In this document: positions 1 to 6,082 of the stretch, in pieces
Layout of the letters: every line of letters begins with the position of its first letter
Numbering within the stretch: the first letter of the stretch is position 1
Assembly: GCA_004554555.1 (NCBI GenBank)
Contig: SFLN01000038.1
Location: 1 to 15,462 of the forward strand
Origin: [Eubacterium] saphenum
GTDB lineage: Bacteria > Bacillota > Clostridia > Oscillospirales > Ruminococcaceae
Length of the DNA: 15,462 nucleotides
Direction of reading: 5' to 3'
The notes under the pieces: model-generated
What the model saw: the letters and a program-made list of their open reading frames with translations, nothing else
What the model was told of the DNA's origin: nothing
Databases searched by the model: none
Translations under genes and position numbers: made by a program

Positions 1-83
1 TCAAGGTTGTTGATGTTGAACTGACCAACCGCATACTTGCCGTCGCGAGCCTTGTTAAGCATTTCTTTTGCTGAAACCAACAT
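1..83 (-). CDS. fba: Class II fructose-1,6-bisphosphate aldolase, N-terminal fragment
   Basis: Only the first 27 codons are inside the window; the rest lies beyond base 1. The start MLVSAKEMLNKA, followed by a YAVGQFNINNLE segment, is characteristic of the N-terminus of class II (zinc-dependent) fructose-bisphosphate aldolases, which split fructose-1,6-bisphosphate into DHAP and glyceraldehyde-3-phosphate in cytoplasmic glycolysis. The ATG at 83-81 is preceded by an AAAGGAGA ribosome binding site (about 92-99) and a promoter at 129-157. It lies downstream of hisE on the same strand but probably has its own transcript. The zinc-binding His residues lie outside the window, so the identification rests on this N-terminal signature alone. 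Confidence 0.85.
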   Translation of the reverse strand, partial: MLVSAKEMLNKARDGKYAVGQFNINNL

Positions 84-128
84 AAAAAAATCTCCTTTAA
101 AATAAATTCGGATTTAATCCACAAAATT

Positions 129-157
129 ATTATAACACACTTGTCCGAAAAAAGCAA
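129..157 (-). promoter_or_regulatory. Predicted sigma-A promoter of fba
   Basis: On the minus strand a perfect TATAAT -10 box (134-129) has a TG extension one base upstream and lies 17 bp from a weak -35 box, TTGCTT (157-152). This gives a start near base 122 and a leader of about 40 nt before the fba ATG. The extended -10 can compensate for the weak -35. It is the only good promoter in the 115-bp hisE-fba gap, which supports separate transcription of fba. Confidence 0.65.
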
Positions 158-168
158 TAATTTTCGGA
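144..168 (-). repeat. 8-bp inverted repeat spanning the fba -35 region
   Basis: TCCGAAAA (144-151) and TTTTCGGA (161-168) are perfect inverted repeats with a 9-nt loop. The -35 box of the fba promoter falls in the loop, partly touching the left arm. After the stem the minus-strand transcript reads CAAG rather than a U tract, so it is a poor terminator for hisE. It could be a protein-binding site, a weak hairpin, or chance in AT-rich DNA. Confidence 0.4.
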
Positions 169-198
169 AAAAATTTCAATATTTTACGAAAAGCGCGA

Positions 199-525
199 TT
201 AAGTGTTATGGTCGCTTGTGTGGAACTGCTTCAGGTTGCCGATTTTCTTTGCTCTTTCGCGCATTATATCGTCAACCTCTTCAACCGTAAGCCCGCGCTC
301 CGCCATTAAAACGGCAACGTGATAGAACAAATCGTTGATTTCGTTGGCAAGCTCGTCGTTGTCGGCATTTTTCGCCGCGATAACCATTTCCGTACATTCC
401 TCGCCGCACTTTTTGAGAATTTTGTCCAACCCCTTATCGAAAAGGTAGCAGGTGTAGCTTCCCTCCTGCGGATTTTCTCTGCGGTTCAGAATTACCTCGT
501 ACATTTCCTTGAATGCGTCTGTCAT
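199..525 (-). CDS. hisE: Phosphoribosyl-ATP pyrophosphatase HisE
   Basis: This 108-residue protein should hydrolyse N1-(5-phosphoribosyl)-ATP to phosphoribosyl-AMP and pyrophosphate, the second step of histidine synthesis, in the cytoplasm. It shows the all-alpha MazG-like fold signature: the GEECTE motif with E42, E43 and E46, then NEINDLFYH with E62 and D65, the metal-binding acidic set of the family. Length is normal for a stand-alone HisE. The ATG at 525-523 is chosen because AGGAGGT lies 6 bases upstream; the frame is open 11 codons further but without a better site. The start overlaps the stop of the preceding frame (ATGA), which suggests translational coupling. In many bacteria hisI and hisE are fused or adjacent; here about 670 bp of a broken membrane-protein frame separates them. 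Confidence 0.93.
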   Translation of the reverse strand: MTDAFKEMYEVILNRRENPQEGSYTCYLFDKGLDKILKKCGEECTEMVIAAKNADNDELANEINDLFYHVAVLMAERGLTVEEVDDIMRERAKKIGNLKQFHTSDHNT

Positions 526-938
526 TGTATAACCTCCTGTGTTGTTGGCTCGTCCCACACGATGAATTGACCGAGTGAAGCGAGATTTTTGGGACTTGCT
601 TTGAAAGTAAACACTTTTTGTACCATTCCGTACAAATCCTTTACATTTACGATAATTTTACCGTTTTGTCGGTCGTATTCGGCAAAAACCGGAAGTGCTT
701 CATTGATTCCGGTGTGCCTGTAGCCCTTGCTTGTGATTACCTCAATCAATCCGAATATAGAAAGTATGCTGTCAATTAAAAAAATCAGAAAAGAAATTCC
801 CCATGACGTTAATCTAACTGACAAAGCTCTTATATCCCCGATAAACTCAAGGAAGTATTTTTCGTGATTGATAATTTTGATTTGTTTTTCAAGCTCTTGC
901 TTTTCAATAAATTTATCGACATATTCCGTGCCTATCTT
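522..938 (-). pseudogene. Downstream half of a membrane-protein frame interrupted by UGA
   Basis: Immediately after the UGA that ends the 81-residue protein (941-939), the same reading frame stays open for 138 sense codons and stops at 524-522, overlapping the hisE start as ATGA. The translated region begins with a charged, probably helical stretch (EYVDKFIEKQELEKQI), then a hydrophobic segment (SWGISFLIFLIDSIL onward) that could be a third membrane span, then a polar C-terminus ending DEPTTQEVIQ. There is no ATG with a ribosome binding site soon after the UGA. The first usual start is a TTG at 824-822 (100 residues) without a convincing Shine-Dalgarno, and it would begin just before the hydrophobic stretch. 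I read it as the remainder of one roughly 220-codon gene. Family not recognised. A sequencing error at the UGA, readthrough, or an independent 100-residue protein are alternatives. Confidence 0.6.
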
Positions 939-1184
939 TCATTCGGCAAATTCAGCGGATTCACGGGTTTCATTCGCTTTGCAGAAGCTACTTACCGTTA
1001 ACCATAAAATCCAAGCCGTCACTGCCGCCAACAAAATAAAGCCAATATTTACTCGAAGCTTTATCTTTTTTACGCCCTCACGTCTGCATATTATTACCAA
1101 TTTTACAATTTTAATTATCCGAACAACAAAAATAATAGTGCAAACTACTATTGCAACAATGCTGACAATCAACCACACATTCAT
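939..1184 (-). CDS. Small two-span membrane protein, probably a truncated gene product
   Basis: The 81-residue product has two hydrophobic segments, about residues 3-26 and 47-67, joined by a basic loop (CRREGVKKIKLR). This suggests two membrane spans with a positively charged, probably cytoplasmic loop. It ends in an acidic tail (NETRESAEFAE) at a UGA. The ATG at 1184-1182 has a GAGGTAA ribosome binding site that overlaps the hisI stop region, 8 bp downstream of hisI, so it is translated with hisI. The frame continues open beyond the UGA for 138 codons to hisE, so the intact gene was probably about 220 codons. No family recognised and no function assigned. Confidence 0.6.
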   Translation of the reverse strand: MNVWLIVSIVAIVVCTIIFVVRIIKIVKLVIICRREGVKKIKLRVNIGFILLAAVTAWILWLTVSSFCKANETRESAEFAE

Positions 1185-1192
1185 AAATTACC

Positions 1193-1507
1193 TCACTTTA
1201 TTTGGTTAAAAAAGCAAGTTCTGTTTCCCGTGTGACAGGCAGCACCCGTCTGAATTACCTTAACCAAAAGCGTGTCGTCGTCGCAGTCGCCGTATATCTC
1301 GACAACCTTCTGCAAATGCCCCGAGGTTGCACCCTTGTTCCAAAGCTCTTGTCTTGAACGGCTCCAGAACCAGGTGTAGCCCGTTTCCAGCGTCTTTTTG
1401 AGGCTCTCCTCGTTCATATAAGCAAGCATCAGCACCTCGCCGTTTTCCGCGTCCTGTACAACTGCGGGGATAAGCTCGCCTTTTTTGAAAAATTTCTGTA
1501 AATCCAT
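1193..1507 (-). CDS. hisI: Phosphoribosyl-AMP cyclohydrolase HisI
   Basis: The 104-residue protein should open the adenine ring of phosphoribosyl-AMP to give ProFAR, the third histidine step. It carries the family zinc/metal ligands: C75 in the GDCDDD motif with its aspartates, and C91 and C98 in CHTGNRTCFF, plus the typical LMLAYMNEE and TWFWSRSRQELW segments. It is a stand-alone HisI, not fused to HisE. The ATG at 1507-1505 is chosen because GGAG lies about 6-7 bases upstream, inside the end of the lipoprotein gene whose stop is one base away. The frame is open further upstream, but that part has no family similarity. It lies between the lipoprotein and the small membrane-protein frame, probably on their transcript. 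Confidence 0.95.
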   Translation of the reverse strand: MDLQKFFKKGELIPAVVQDAENGEVLMLAYMNEESLKKTLETGYTWFWSRSRQELWNKGATSGHLQKVVEIYGDCDDDTLLVKVIQTGAACHTGNRTCFFNQIK

Positions 1508-1508
1508 C

Positions 1509-2903
1509 TTACTCTCCATCATTAAAGCAATACAAAATAACCTCGCTCGGCTCTCCCGTGCAAACAAGGCACTCCTTGTCAACACGATAAGCCTTGGTTT
1601 CGTCGTTCACCATATCCTTCGCGTAGAGAACCATTCTTCCGTTCTCGTCCGCGCCCTTGACGATAAACGAGCCTAAAATTCCGCCCTCGTCCTGGCACCA
1701 CATAAACACAACATCGCCCTCTTTTGCGTATTTGGGCAAGGTTACGGTTCTGTCGCTGTTTATCTTGACTGAGTGAGCCGCGCCGAGTCCCGATGAAAGG
1801 AGCTGGAACAGCAGCGAGGTGTTGTTCGGGAACGAAACCGAAATTCCTCCCGCGGTAAGGCAGGACGACAGGTGCTGAGCGCCGTATGCGCCCACGCCGT
1901 CCTCAACGTGATTTTTCGCGTACTCAACTGCTTTCTCGCGGTCGTATTTCTCGTCCAATTTCCAGCTGTTGCTTCTGCAAAGCAGGACATTGCTGTCATT
2001 CTGAACAGCCTCGGGGAATTTCGAGGGGTCGTCGCCGTCCTGATAGAAATGGAACAGAAATACCTCTTTCAAATCGGTGTAGCAGTCGTAGCACTCCTCA
2101 TCGGTGATGAAAGCGTATTGACCGTTGTTTCGCATATTGCGGCAGATAACCCTCATGTGACCGTTTTCATCATCGCCGACATACAGCAGCGAGTGCAGCA
2201 TAAGTCCCTCATACGGGCAAAACGTCTGCACAACATCGCCGGGGCGCGCGTAATCGGGGAGAGTTACCGTCTGATCCTCGTTTATCGGGAGAAACTCGCC
2301 GAAACCAAGTCCCGAGCTTAAAAGCTGAAGGCAAAGTCCCGTAGAGCTTGTGGAATTAGCGGAAAGTCCGCCCGCTTCCATACACTTGGCAATAAAAGGC
2401 GCGCAAAGCATAATTCCAACGTCCCAGTTTGCCCTTGCCCATGCAATCGAGCTTTCGATATCGTAGGTTTCCGTGGGAGTTTTTGTCGGCGCGTACCACA
2501 TAACCGAGGGCTTGTCCGTGAGCTTTACAAGGTTGTTCTCAAATATGTAGTCGCGGTTGTAATCGGTGTAGATACCGTTGTTATTGTAAATCTCGTTTGA
2601 ATTTTCAACAAAATGGTTGCCGATATAATATCCGTCGGCGGTGTAACGATTTTGCGTATAATCGGGAATAAACCCGTCCGGTCCGACAATTTCCCCGTAA
2701 GAAATCTCGGGCGCGTCGATAATTTCGCTCTCGGTTGAACTCGAGCTGCTTGTTCCGCTTGTTCCCGAGGAATTTCCGCTTGATGCGGAAGAGCTTGTCC
2801 ACGGATTTGAAGAGCTGCTCGAGGAAGACTCGGTGGTTGTCCCGCAGGCTGTCAAAGACAGAATTGAAAATGCAAGTATCGCAGATAAAATTCGTTTTTT
2901 CAT
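1509..2903 (-). CDS. Ser-rich lipoprotein with two tandem amidase-like domains
   Basis: The 464-residue protein begins with a lipoprotein signal peptide (MKKRILSAILAFSILSLTAC; lipobox LTAC, lipidated C20), then a Ser/Thr/Gly-rich linker (about 25-58) typical of a surface-tethered protein. After a Tyr/Asn-rich region come two homologous domains, about 151-290 and 325-463, in register with an offset of 174 residues over most of their length: QLLSSGLG at 193-200 and 367-374, DENG at 245-248 and 419-422, and shared LPxYAxxGDVV segments. The pattern (WDxGxxLCAxFxxxCxxAGGL, then GDVV and a late His) recalls the putative amidase family Amidase_6. In repeat 1 C167 and H237 could be catalytic; in repeat 2 the aligned positions are G341 and G411, so that copy looks inactive. 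The ATG has AAGGAG 5 bases upstream and its own promoter at 2942-2970. Peptidoglycan or peptide hydrolysis is inference. Confidence 0.75.
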   Translation of the reverse strand: MKKRILSAILAFSILSLTACGTTTESSSSSSSNPWTSSSASSGNSSGTSGTSSSSSTESEIIDAPEISYGEIVGPDGFIPDYTQNRYTADGYYIGNHFVENSNEIYNNNGIYTDYNRDYIFENNLVKLTDKPSVMWYAPTKTPTETYDIESSIAWARANWDVGIMLCAPFIAKCMEAGGLSANSTSSTGLCLQLLSSGLGFGEFLPINEDQTVTLPDYARPGDVVQTFCPYEGLMLHSLLYVGDDENGHMRVICRNMRNNGQYAFITDEECYDCYTDLKEVFLFHFYQDGDDPSKFPEAVQNDSNVLLCRSNSWKLDEKYDREKAVEYAKNHVEDGVGAYGAQHLSSCLTAGGISVSFPNNTSLLFQLLSSGLGAAHSVKINSDRTVTLPKYAKEGDVVFMWCQDEGGILGSFIVKGADENGRMVLYAKDMVNDETKAYRVDKECLVCTGEPSEVILYCFNDGE

Positions 2904-2941
2904 AATGCTCCTTAATTGTACAAAATTATACTCAACATCTT

Positions 2942-2970
2942 ATTTTATCACGAATGCGGATTTTTTTCAA
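2942..2970 (-). promoter_or_regulatory. Predicted sigma-A promoter of the lipoprotein gene
   Basis: On the minus strand TTGAAA (2970-2965) lies exactly 17 bp upstream of TAAAAT (2947-2942), giving a start near 2935 and a leader of about 30 nt to the lipoprotein ATG. It lies in the 106-bp gap after the GNAT gene, one of the few real gaps in the cluster. hisI and hisE lie downstream and could be transcribed both from here and from the hisZ promoter. I see no strong terminator in this gap; a TGTC-TTTT-GACA hairpin right after the GNAT stop has only a 4-bp stem. Confidence 0.65.
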
Positions 2971-3009
2971 GCTATTTTGCGAAAATTTCATTTTTATGTC
3001 AAAAGACAG

Positions 3010-3498
3010 CTATAAAACCAGTTCAAAATTGTCGATATCGCGGTATGCGCCGTGCTTGAAGCCAACCTCCCGCAGCGTCCCGCAGTATGTGAAGCCGAAA
3101 TCCTTGTGGAGCTTTTCGCTTGCCTCGTTGCCGCTTGTGATGACCGAAACCACGGTGTGAAGCGATTTATCGTTTCGGGCAATTTCCAGAATTTCACCCA
3201 TAAGCGCCTTTGCAATCCCCCGTTGCCGAAAATCAACGTCAACATAAATCGACAGCTCAACCGTTGATTTATACGCCTCTTTTTCCCGATAAGGCGACAA
3301 AGACGCGTAACCGACAGCTTTCCCGTCAATTTCCGCGACAATTATCCTGTGACTGCCCGTGTGTGCGAGAAACCATTTTTGGCGGTCTTGAAGAGTTTTT
3401 TCGTGCAAATCGAGCGTTGCCACACCGTTCAAAACCTCGTAGTTGTAAATTTCGAGAAGCTCAGGCAAATCGCGCTCTTCAGCATTTCTGATTATCAT
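3010..3498 (-). CDS. GNAT N-acetyltransferase, phosphinothricin/methionine acetyltransferase-like
   Basis: The 162-residue protein is a single GNAT domain. N-terminal RNAEERDLPELLEIYN, the acetyl-CoA pyrophosphate loop RQRGIAKAL (91-99) after beta-strand 4 (ELSIYVDVDF), and the C-terminal GFKHGAYRDIDNFEL resemble the PAT/Bar and YncA (MnaT) subgroup, which acetylates the alpha-amino group of amino-acid analogues such as phosphinothricin or methionine sulfoximine. The exact substrate cannot be read from the sequence. A GTG at 3504 overlaps the hisF stop, but the Shine-Dalgarno GAGG (3507-3510) is only 2 bases from it and 8 bases from the ATG at 3498, so the ATG is chosen. It lies 2 bp after hisF and is followed by a promoter, so it looks like the last gene of the hisZ transcript segment. 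Its placement suggests co-expression with histidine synthesis, not a pathway role. Confidence 0.85.
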   Translation of the reverse strand: MIIRNAEERDLPELLEIYNYEVLNGVATLDLHEKTLQDRQKWFLAHTGSHRIIVAEIDGKAVGYASLSPYREKEAYKSTVELSIYVDVDFRQRGIAKALMGEILEIARNDKSLHTVVSVITSGNEASEKLHKDFGFTYCGTLREVGFKHGAYRDIDNFELVL

Positions 3499-3500
3499 TT

Positions 3501-4259
3501 TCACGTCCTCACGGGGATATTGTGGTTTTTGAGGTGCGCTTTTACCTCGTCAACGGTTAGCTCTTTAAAGTGGAAAAGCGAAGCGGCAAGCGCTGCCGAG
3601 GAGTTTGTTTTCTCGAAAACCTCGGAGAAATGCTCGATTTTACCGCAGCCGCCGCTTGCGATAACGGGAATTGTCACGCGTTCGCAGACAAAATTCAGCA
3701 TATCGATATCAAAACCGCCGCGCACGCCGTCGGTGTCGATGGAGTTGAGGCAGATTTCACCCGCGCCGCGCTCGGAGATTTCCTTTACCCAATCCCCCAA
3801 ATCAAGGTTCATATCAACGCGCCCGCCGTTTATGAACACGGAATAGCCGCCCTTGTCGTTGCGCTTTGCGTCAATTCCCACAACAACGCACTGCGAGCCG
3901 AAAATCTCCGCAGCGTCGCTGATTAGCTTCGGATTTTTGACAGCCTGCGAGTTTACCGAAACCTTGTCCGCACCCGCTCTCAGAGTGTCACGGAAATCCT
4001 CGATTGACGAAATTCCTCCGCCAACGCAAAGCGGCACGAAAACCTGCTCCGCCGTGCGTTTCACAACGTCAAGCATAACGCCGCGCCCCTCGTAGGAAGC
4101 CGTTATATCGTAAAAAACAAGCTCGTCCGCGCCCTGCTTGTTGTACTCAATAGCAAGCTCCACGGGGTCGCCAATGTCCTTCACGCCCTCGAAATTCACG
4201 CCCTTTACAACCTTGCCGTTTCTCACGTCAAGGCAGGGTATAATTCTTTTTGCAAGCAT
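3501..4259 (-). CDS. hisF: Imidazole glycerol phosphate synthase cyclase subunit HisF
   Basis: The 252-residue (beta-alpha)8 barrel uses ammonia delivered by HisH to convert PRFAR into imidazole-glycerol phosphate and AICAR. The catalytic aspartates D11 (in RIIPCLDVRNG) and D130 (in VVVGIDAKRND) are present, as are the phosphate-binding segments CVGGGI and IASGGCGK. One stretch reads ICLNSIDTDGVRGGFD, close to the usual LTSMDRDGT segment. Length is standard. The ATG has AAAGGAG upstream that overlaps the hisA stop (11-bp gap). It follows hisA and precedes the GNAT gene. HisH is encoded two genes upstream, as usual for the partner subunit. Confidence 0.97.
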   Translation of the reverse strand: MLAKRIIPCLDVRNGKVVKGVNFEGVKDIGDPVELAIEYNKQGADELVFYDITASYEGRGVMLDVVKRTAEQVFVPLCVGGGISSIEDFRDTLRAGADKVSVNSQAVKNPKLISDAAEIFGSQCVVVGIDAKRNDKGGYSVFINGGRVDMNLDLGDWVKEISERGAGEICLNSIDTDGVRGGFDIDMLNFVCERVTIPVIASGGCGKIEHFSEVFEKTNSSAALAASLFHFKELTVDEVKAHLKNHNIPVRT

Positions 4260-4270
4260 AGTTTTCTCCT

Positions 4271-4987
4271 TTAATTACCCGCAGTTCTGACCGCTTCAGC
4301 CAAATCAAGACTGCCCGAATATATCGATTTTCCGCAGATTGTACCGTAAAGCCCGAGCTTTTTGCAGATTTTTATATCCTCAATCGTGTGAACGCCGCCG
4401 CTTGCGATAATATTCGCCTTGCAGTACTTGTTTATCTCGTCAAGCTGCTCGGCGTTTACTCCCGAAAGCGTGCCGTCCTTTGAGATATCGGTGAAAATTA
4501 TGTACTTAACGCCAACGTCGCTCATCGCTTTCGCAAGCTGCGTGAAATGAACATTCGAGGTTTCGAGCCAGCCTTCGGTTGCCACAAAGCCGTTTTTCGC
4601 GTCAATTCCCACGGCAATCCGCTCGCCGTATTCCTTCACCGCGTCCTTGACAAGCTGCGGATTCTTCACGGCAGCAGAACCGATTATCACGCGCGAAATG
4701 CCGCCTTTAAGGTACATCTCAACCGTGTCCATCGAGCGTATTCCCCCGCCGACTTCAACCTTCAGCTTGGTGTTTTTCGCCACATCAAGGAAAATGTCCT
4801 TATTCTGCTGAGTTGCGTCCTTTGCGCCGTCAAGGTCAACCATGTGTATCCACTCTGCGCCTGCGTTTTCAAACGCTCTCGCGGTATCCATATAGCTGTC
4901 GGCAACCTTTTGTACAGTCGCGTAATCGCCCTTGTACAGCCGCACGCACTGCCCGTCCTTTATATCGATTGCGGGTAAAATTACCAT
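4271..4987 (-). CDS. hisA: Phosphoribosylformimino-AICAR ribotide isomerase HisA
   Basis: The 238-residue (beta-alpha)8 barrel isomerises ProFAR to PRFAR by an Amadori rearrangement. Catalytic D8 (ILPAIDIKDGQCVRLY) and D129 (VGIDAKNG) are present, with the phosphate-binding motifs VEVGGGIRS and ASGGV and the FTDISKDGTLSG segment. It lacks the YEGRG feature seen in HisF, and its IKDGQCVRL segment is typical of HisA, which separates the two paralogues. The ATG at 4987-4985 has AGGGG 9-10 bases upstream. The 76 bp before it form the largest gap between his genes in the upstream block and contain hairpins (see 5034-5057). Confidence 0.97.
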   Translation of the reverse strand: MVILPAIDIKDGQCVRLYKGDYATVQKVADSYMDTARAFENAGAEWIHMVDLDGAKDATQQNKDIFLDVAKNTKLKVEVGGGIRSMDTVEMYLKGGISRVIIGSAAVKNPQLVKDAVKEYGERIAVGIDAKNGFVATEGWLETSNVHFTQLAKAMSDVGVKYIIFTDISKDGTLSGVNAEQLDEINKYCKANIIASGGVHTIEDIKICKKLGLYGTICGKSIYSGSLDLAEAVRTAGN

Positions 4988-5003
4988 AAAATTGTCCCCT
5001 TCT

Positions 5004-5057
5004 GCAATATTGCTTCTGTTAAACTAACGCTATTGCGTAAAAGTTTTCTTTTGCGCA
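5004..5057 (-). other. hisH-hisA intergenic hairpins
   Basis: In the 76-bp gap the minus-strand RNA can form a 10-bp stem with one mismatch (5048-5057 with 5034-5043, 4-nt loop). The ACGC of its distal arm can alternatively pair with the next GCGT across an AATA loop. Further on, GCAATATTGC (5004-5013) is a perfect 10-bp palindrome about 10 bases before the hisA Shine-Dalgarno. No promoter is apparent. It may be a processing or translation-modulating structure; this is a by-eye prediction only. Confidence 0.35.
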
Positions 5058-5063
5058 GTTATC

Positions 5064-5654
5064 TTACAATTGCGCAAACTTTTTGAGCATTTCAAGTCCC
5101 GTATCGCCGCTCTTTTCGGGGTGAAACTGCGCGCCGTAAACGTTGCCGTTAAAAACAAGCGCAGGCACTTTCATTCCGTAATCGCAGTAAGCCGCGACAT
5201 TCTCACTCGGGCAGTCCGCCGCATAAGAGTGCACGAAATAAACGTATTCCCCGCCCTTCTCGAGCAGCTTGCACGGCTTATTTAATTCAAGCTCGTTCCA
5301 GCCGATGTGCGGGATAGGGAGATTTTCGGGCGTCATCAGATTCACGCTGCCCTTTATCAGCCCAAGCCCGTCCGTTTCCTCAAACTCGTAGCCCTTTTCA
5401 AAGAGCATCTGCATACCGAGGCAAATCCCCAGAAGCGGCTTTTTCTGAACCTCGTCCTTGATAACCTCAACAAGTCCGCTCTCGCCCAGCATTCTCATAG
5501 CGTCGGGAAAAGCGCCGACTCCCGGCAGAATAAGCCTGTCCGCGGCACGCAAATCCTCGGCTTTTTTGGTTACCTTGTTCTCAATTCCAAGATAATCCAG
5601 CGCGTTTTTCACACTGAAAAGGTTTCCCGCGCCGTAATCGATTATAGCTGTCAT
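5064..5654 (-). CDS. hisH: Imidazole glycerol phosphate synthase glutaminase subunit HisH
   Basis: The 196-residue class I glutamine amidotransferase releases ammonia from glutamine and channels it to HisF. The triad is visible: C78 in GICLGMQ, H178 and E180 in QFHPEKSG. Other family segments are DYGAGNLFSVKNAL at the N-terminus, LPGVGAFPDAM, and PHIGWNEL. The ATG at 5654-5652 overlaps the stop of the Nudix gene by 4 bp (ATGA) and has AAAGGTGA 6 bases upstream within it, so the two are translationally coupled. Confidence 0.97.
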   Translation of the reverse strand: MTAIIDYGAGNLFSVKNALDYLGIENKVTKKAEDLRAADRLILPGVGAFPDAMRMLGESGLVEVIKDEVQKKPLLGICLGMQMLFEKGYEFEETDGLGLIKGSVNLMTPENLPIPHIGWNELELNKPCKLLEKGGEYVYFVHSYAADCPSENVAAYCDYGMKVPALVFNGNVYGAQFHPEKSGDTGLEMLKKFAQL

Positions 5655-6082
5655 ATCAACTCACCTTTCGTTCGGAATATTTTTTCATAATTCAGCTTGA
5701 CATGCTCCATTATGTGACCGATATTTCCCTCGCCCGCATACTCGCGCATATCAAAAAAATTACAGTCAAGACCGCTCCAGAAAAGCGGATTTTCCTCGCC
5801 TTTTATCTGTACATCACGCTTTAGCTGCCCCGCGTAAACCTCGACATAGCAAGGGTCGAGCGGGTAAGTGAAATCCATAAGGTGAGTAAGTCCGATATCC
5901 TGCCGCGTAATTCCCGTTTCCTCAAAAAGCTCGCGATAAGCAGCTTCTTCGCCGCTTTCTCCCGGCTCAATCTTCCCGCCGACAAAGTTTTTCAGCCCTT
6001 TATACGGGTCTTTTTTTCGTTTGCACATAAGCATTTTCTCACCGTCAGCCGAGAAAACGACAATAAGGTTATACCCCTGCAT
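5651..6082 (-). CDS. Nudix hydrolase embedded in the his operon
   Basis: The 143-residue protein contains a perfect Nudix box, G36-x5-E42-x7-R50-E-L-x-E-E-x-G57-I58 (read as GGKIEPGESGEEAAYRELFE then ETGI), the magnesium-binding diphosphate-hydrolysing motif. The N-terminal strand YNLIVVFSADGEKMLMCKRK is of MutT/8-oxo-dGTPase type. The substrate cannot be assigned; NDP-X compounds, oxidised dNTPs or a nucleotide intermediate are possible. The ATG at 6082 shares one base with the hisB stop (TGATG); a TTG one codon earlier is less likely. Its stop overlaps hisH by 4 bp. It is locked between hisB and hisH, which points to long-standing co-translation and makes a housecleaning or pathway-linked role plausible, though unproved. 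Confidence 0.9.
   Translation of the reverse strand: MQGYNLIVVFSADGEKMLMCKRKKDPYKGLKNFVGGKIEPGESGEEAAYRELFEETGITRQDIGLTHLMDFTYPLDPCYVEVYAGQLKRDVQIKGEENPLFWSGLDCNFFDMREYAGEGNIGHIMEHVKLNYEKIFRTKGELI

Noticed and set aside
939..941. UGA read as selenocysteine or as a recoded sense codon
   Set aside because: No redox-type context surrounds the codon and no strong hairpin is evident just downstream. UGA serves as a normal stop for hisI, hisF, hisD, hisB, hisZ, ispG, polC and rseP, so a genome-wide recoding is excluded.
1193..1585. Longer hisI starting near 1585 (130 residues)
   Set aside because: The extra N-terminal residues overlap the end of the lipoprotein gene, lack HisI similarity and lack a ribosome binding site, while the ATG at 1507 has GGAG at good spacing.
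2990..3010. TGTC-TTTT-GACA hairpin after the GNAT stop as a terminator
   Set aside because: Only 4 bp of stem and no U tract; too weak to call.
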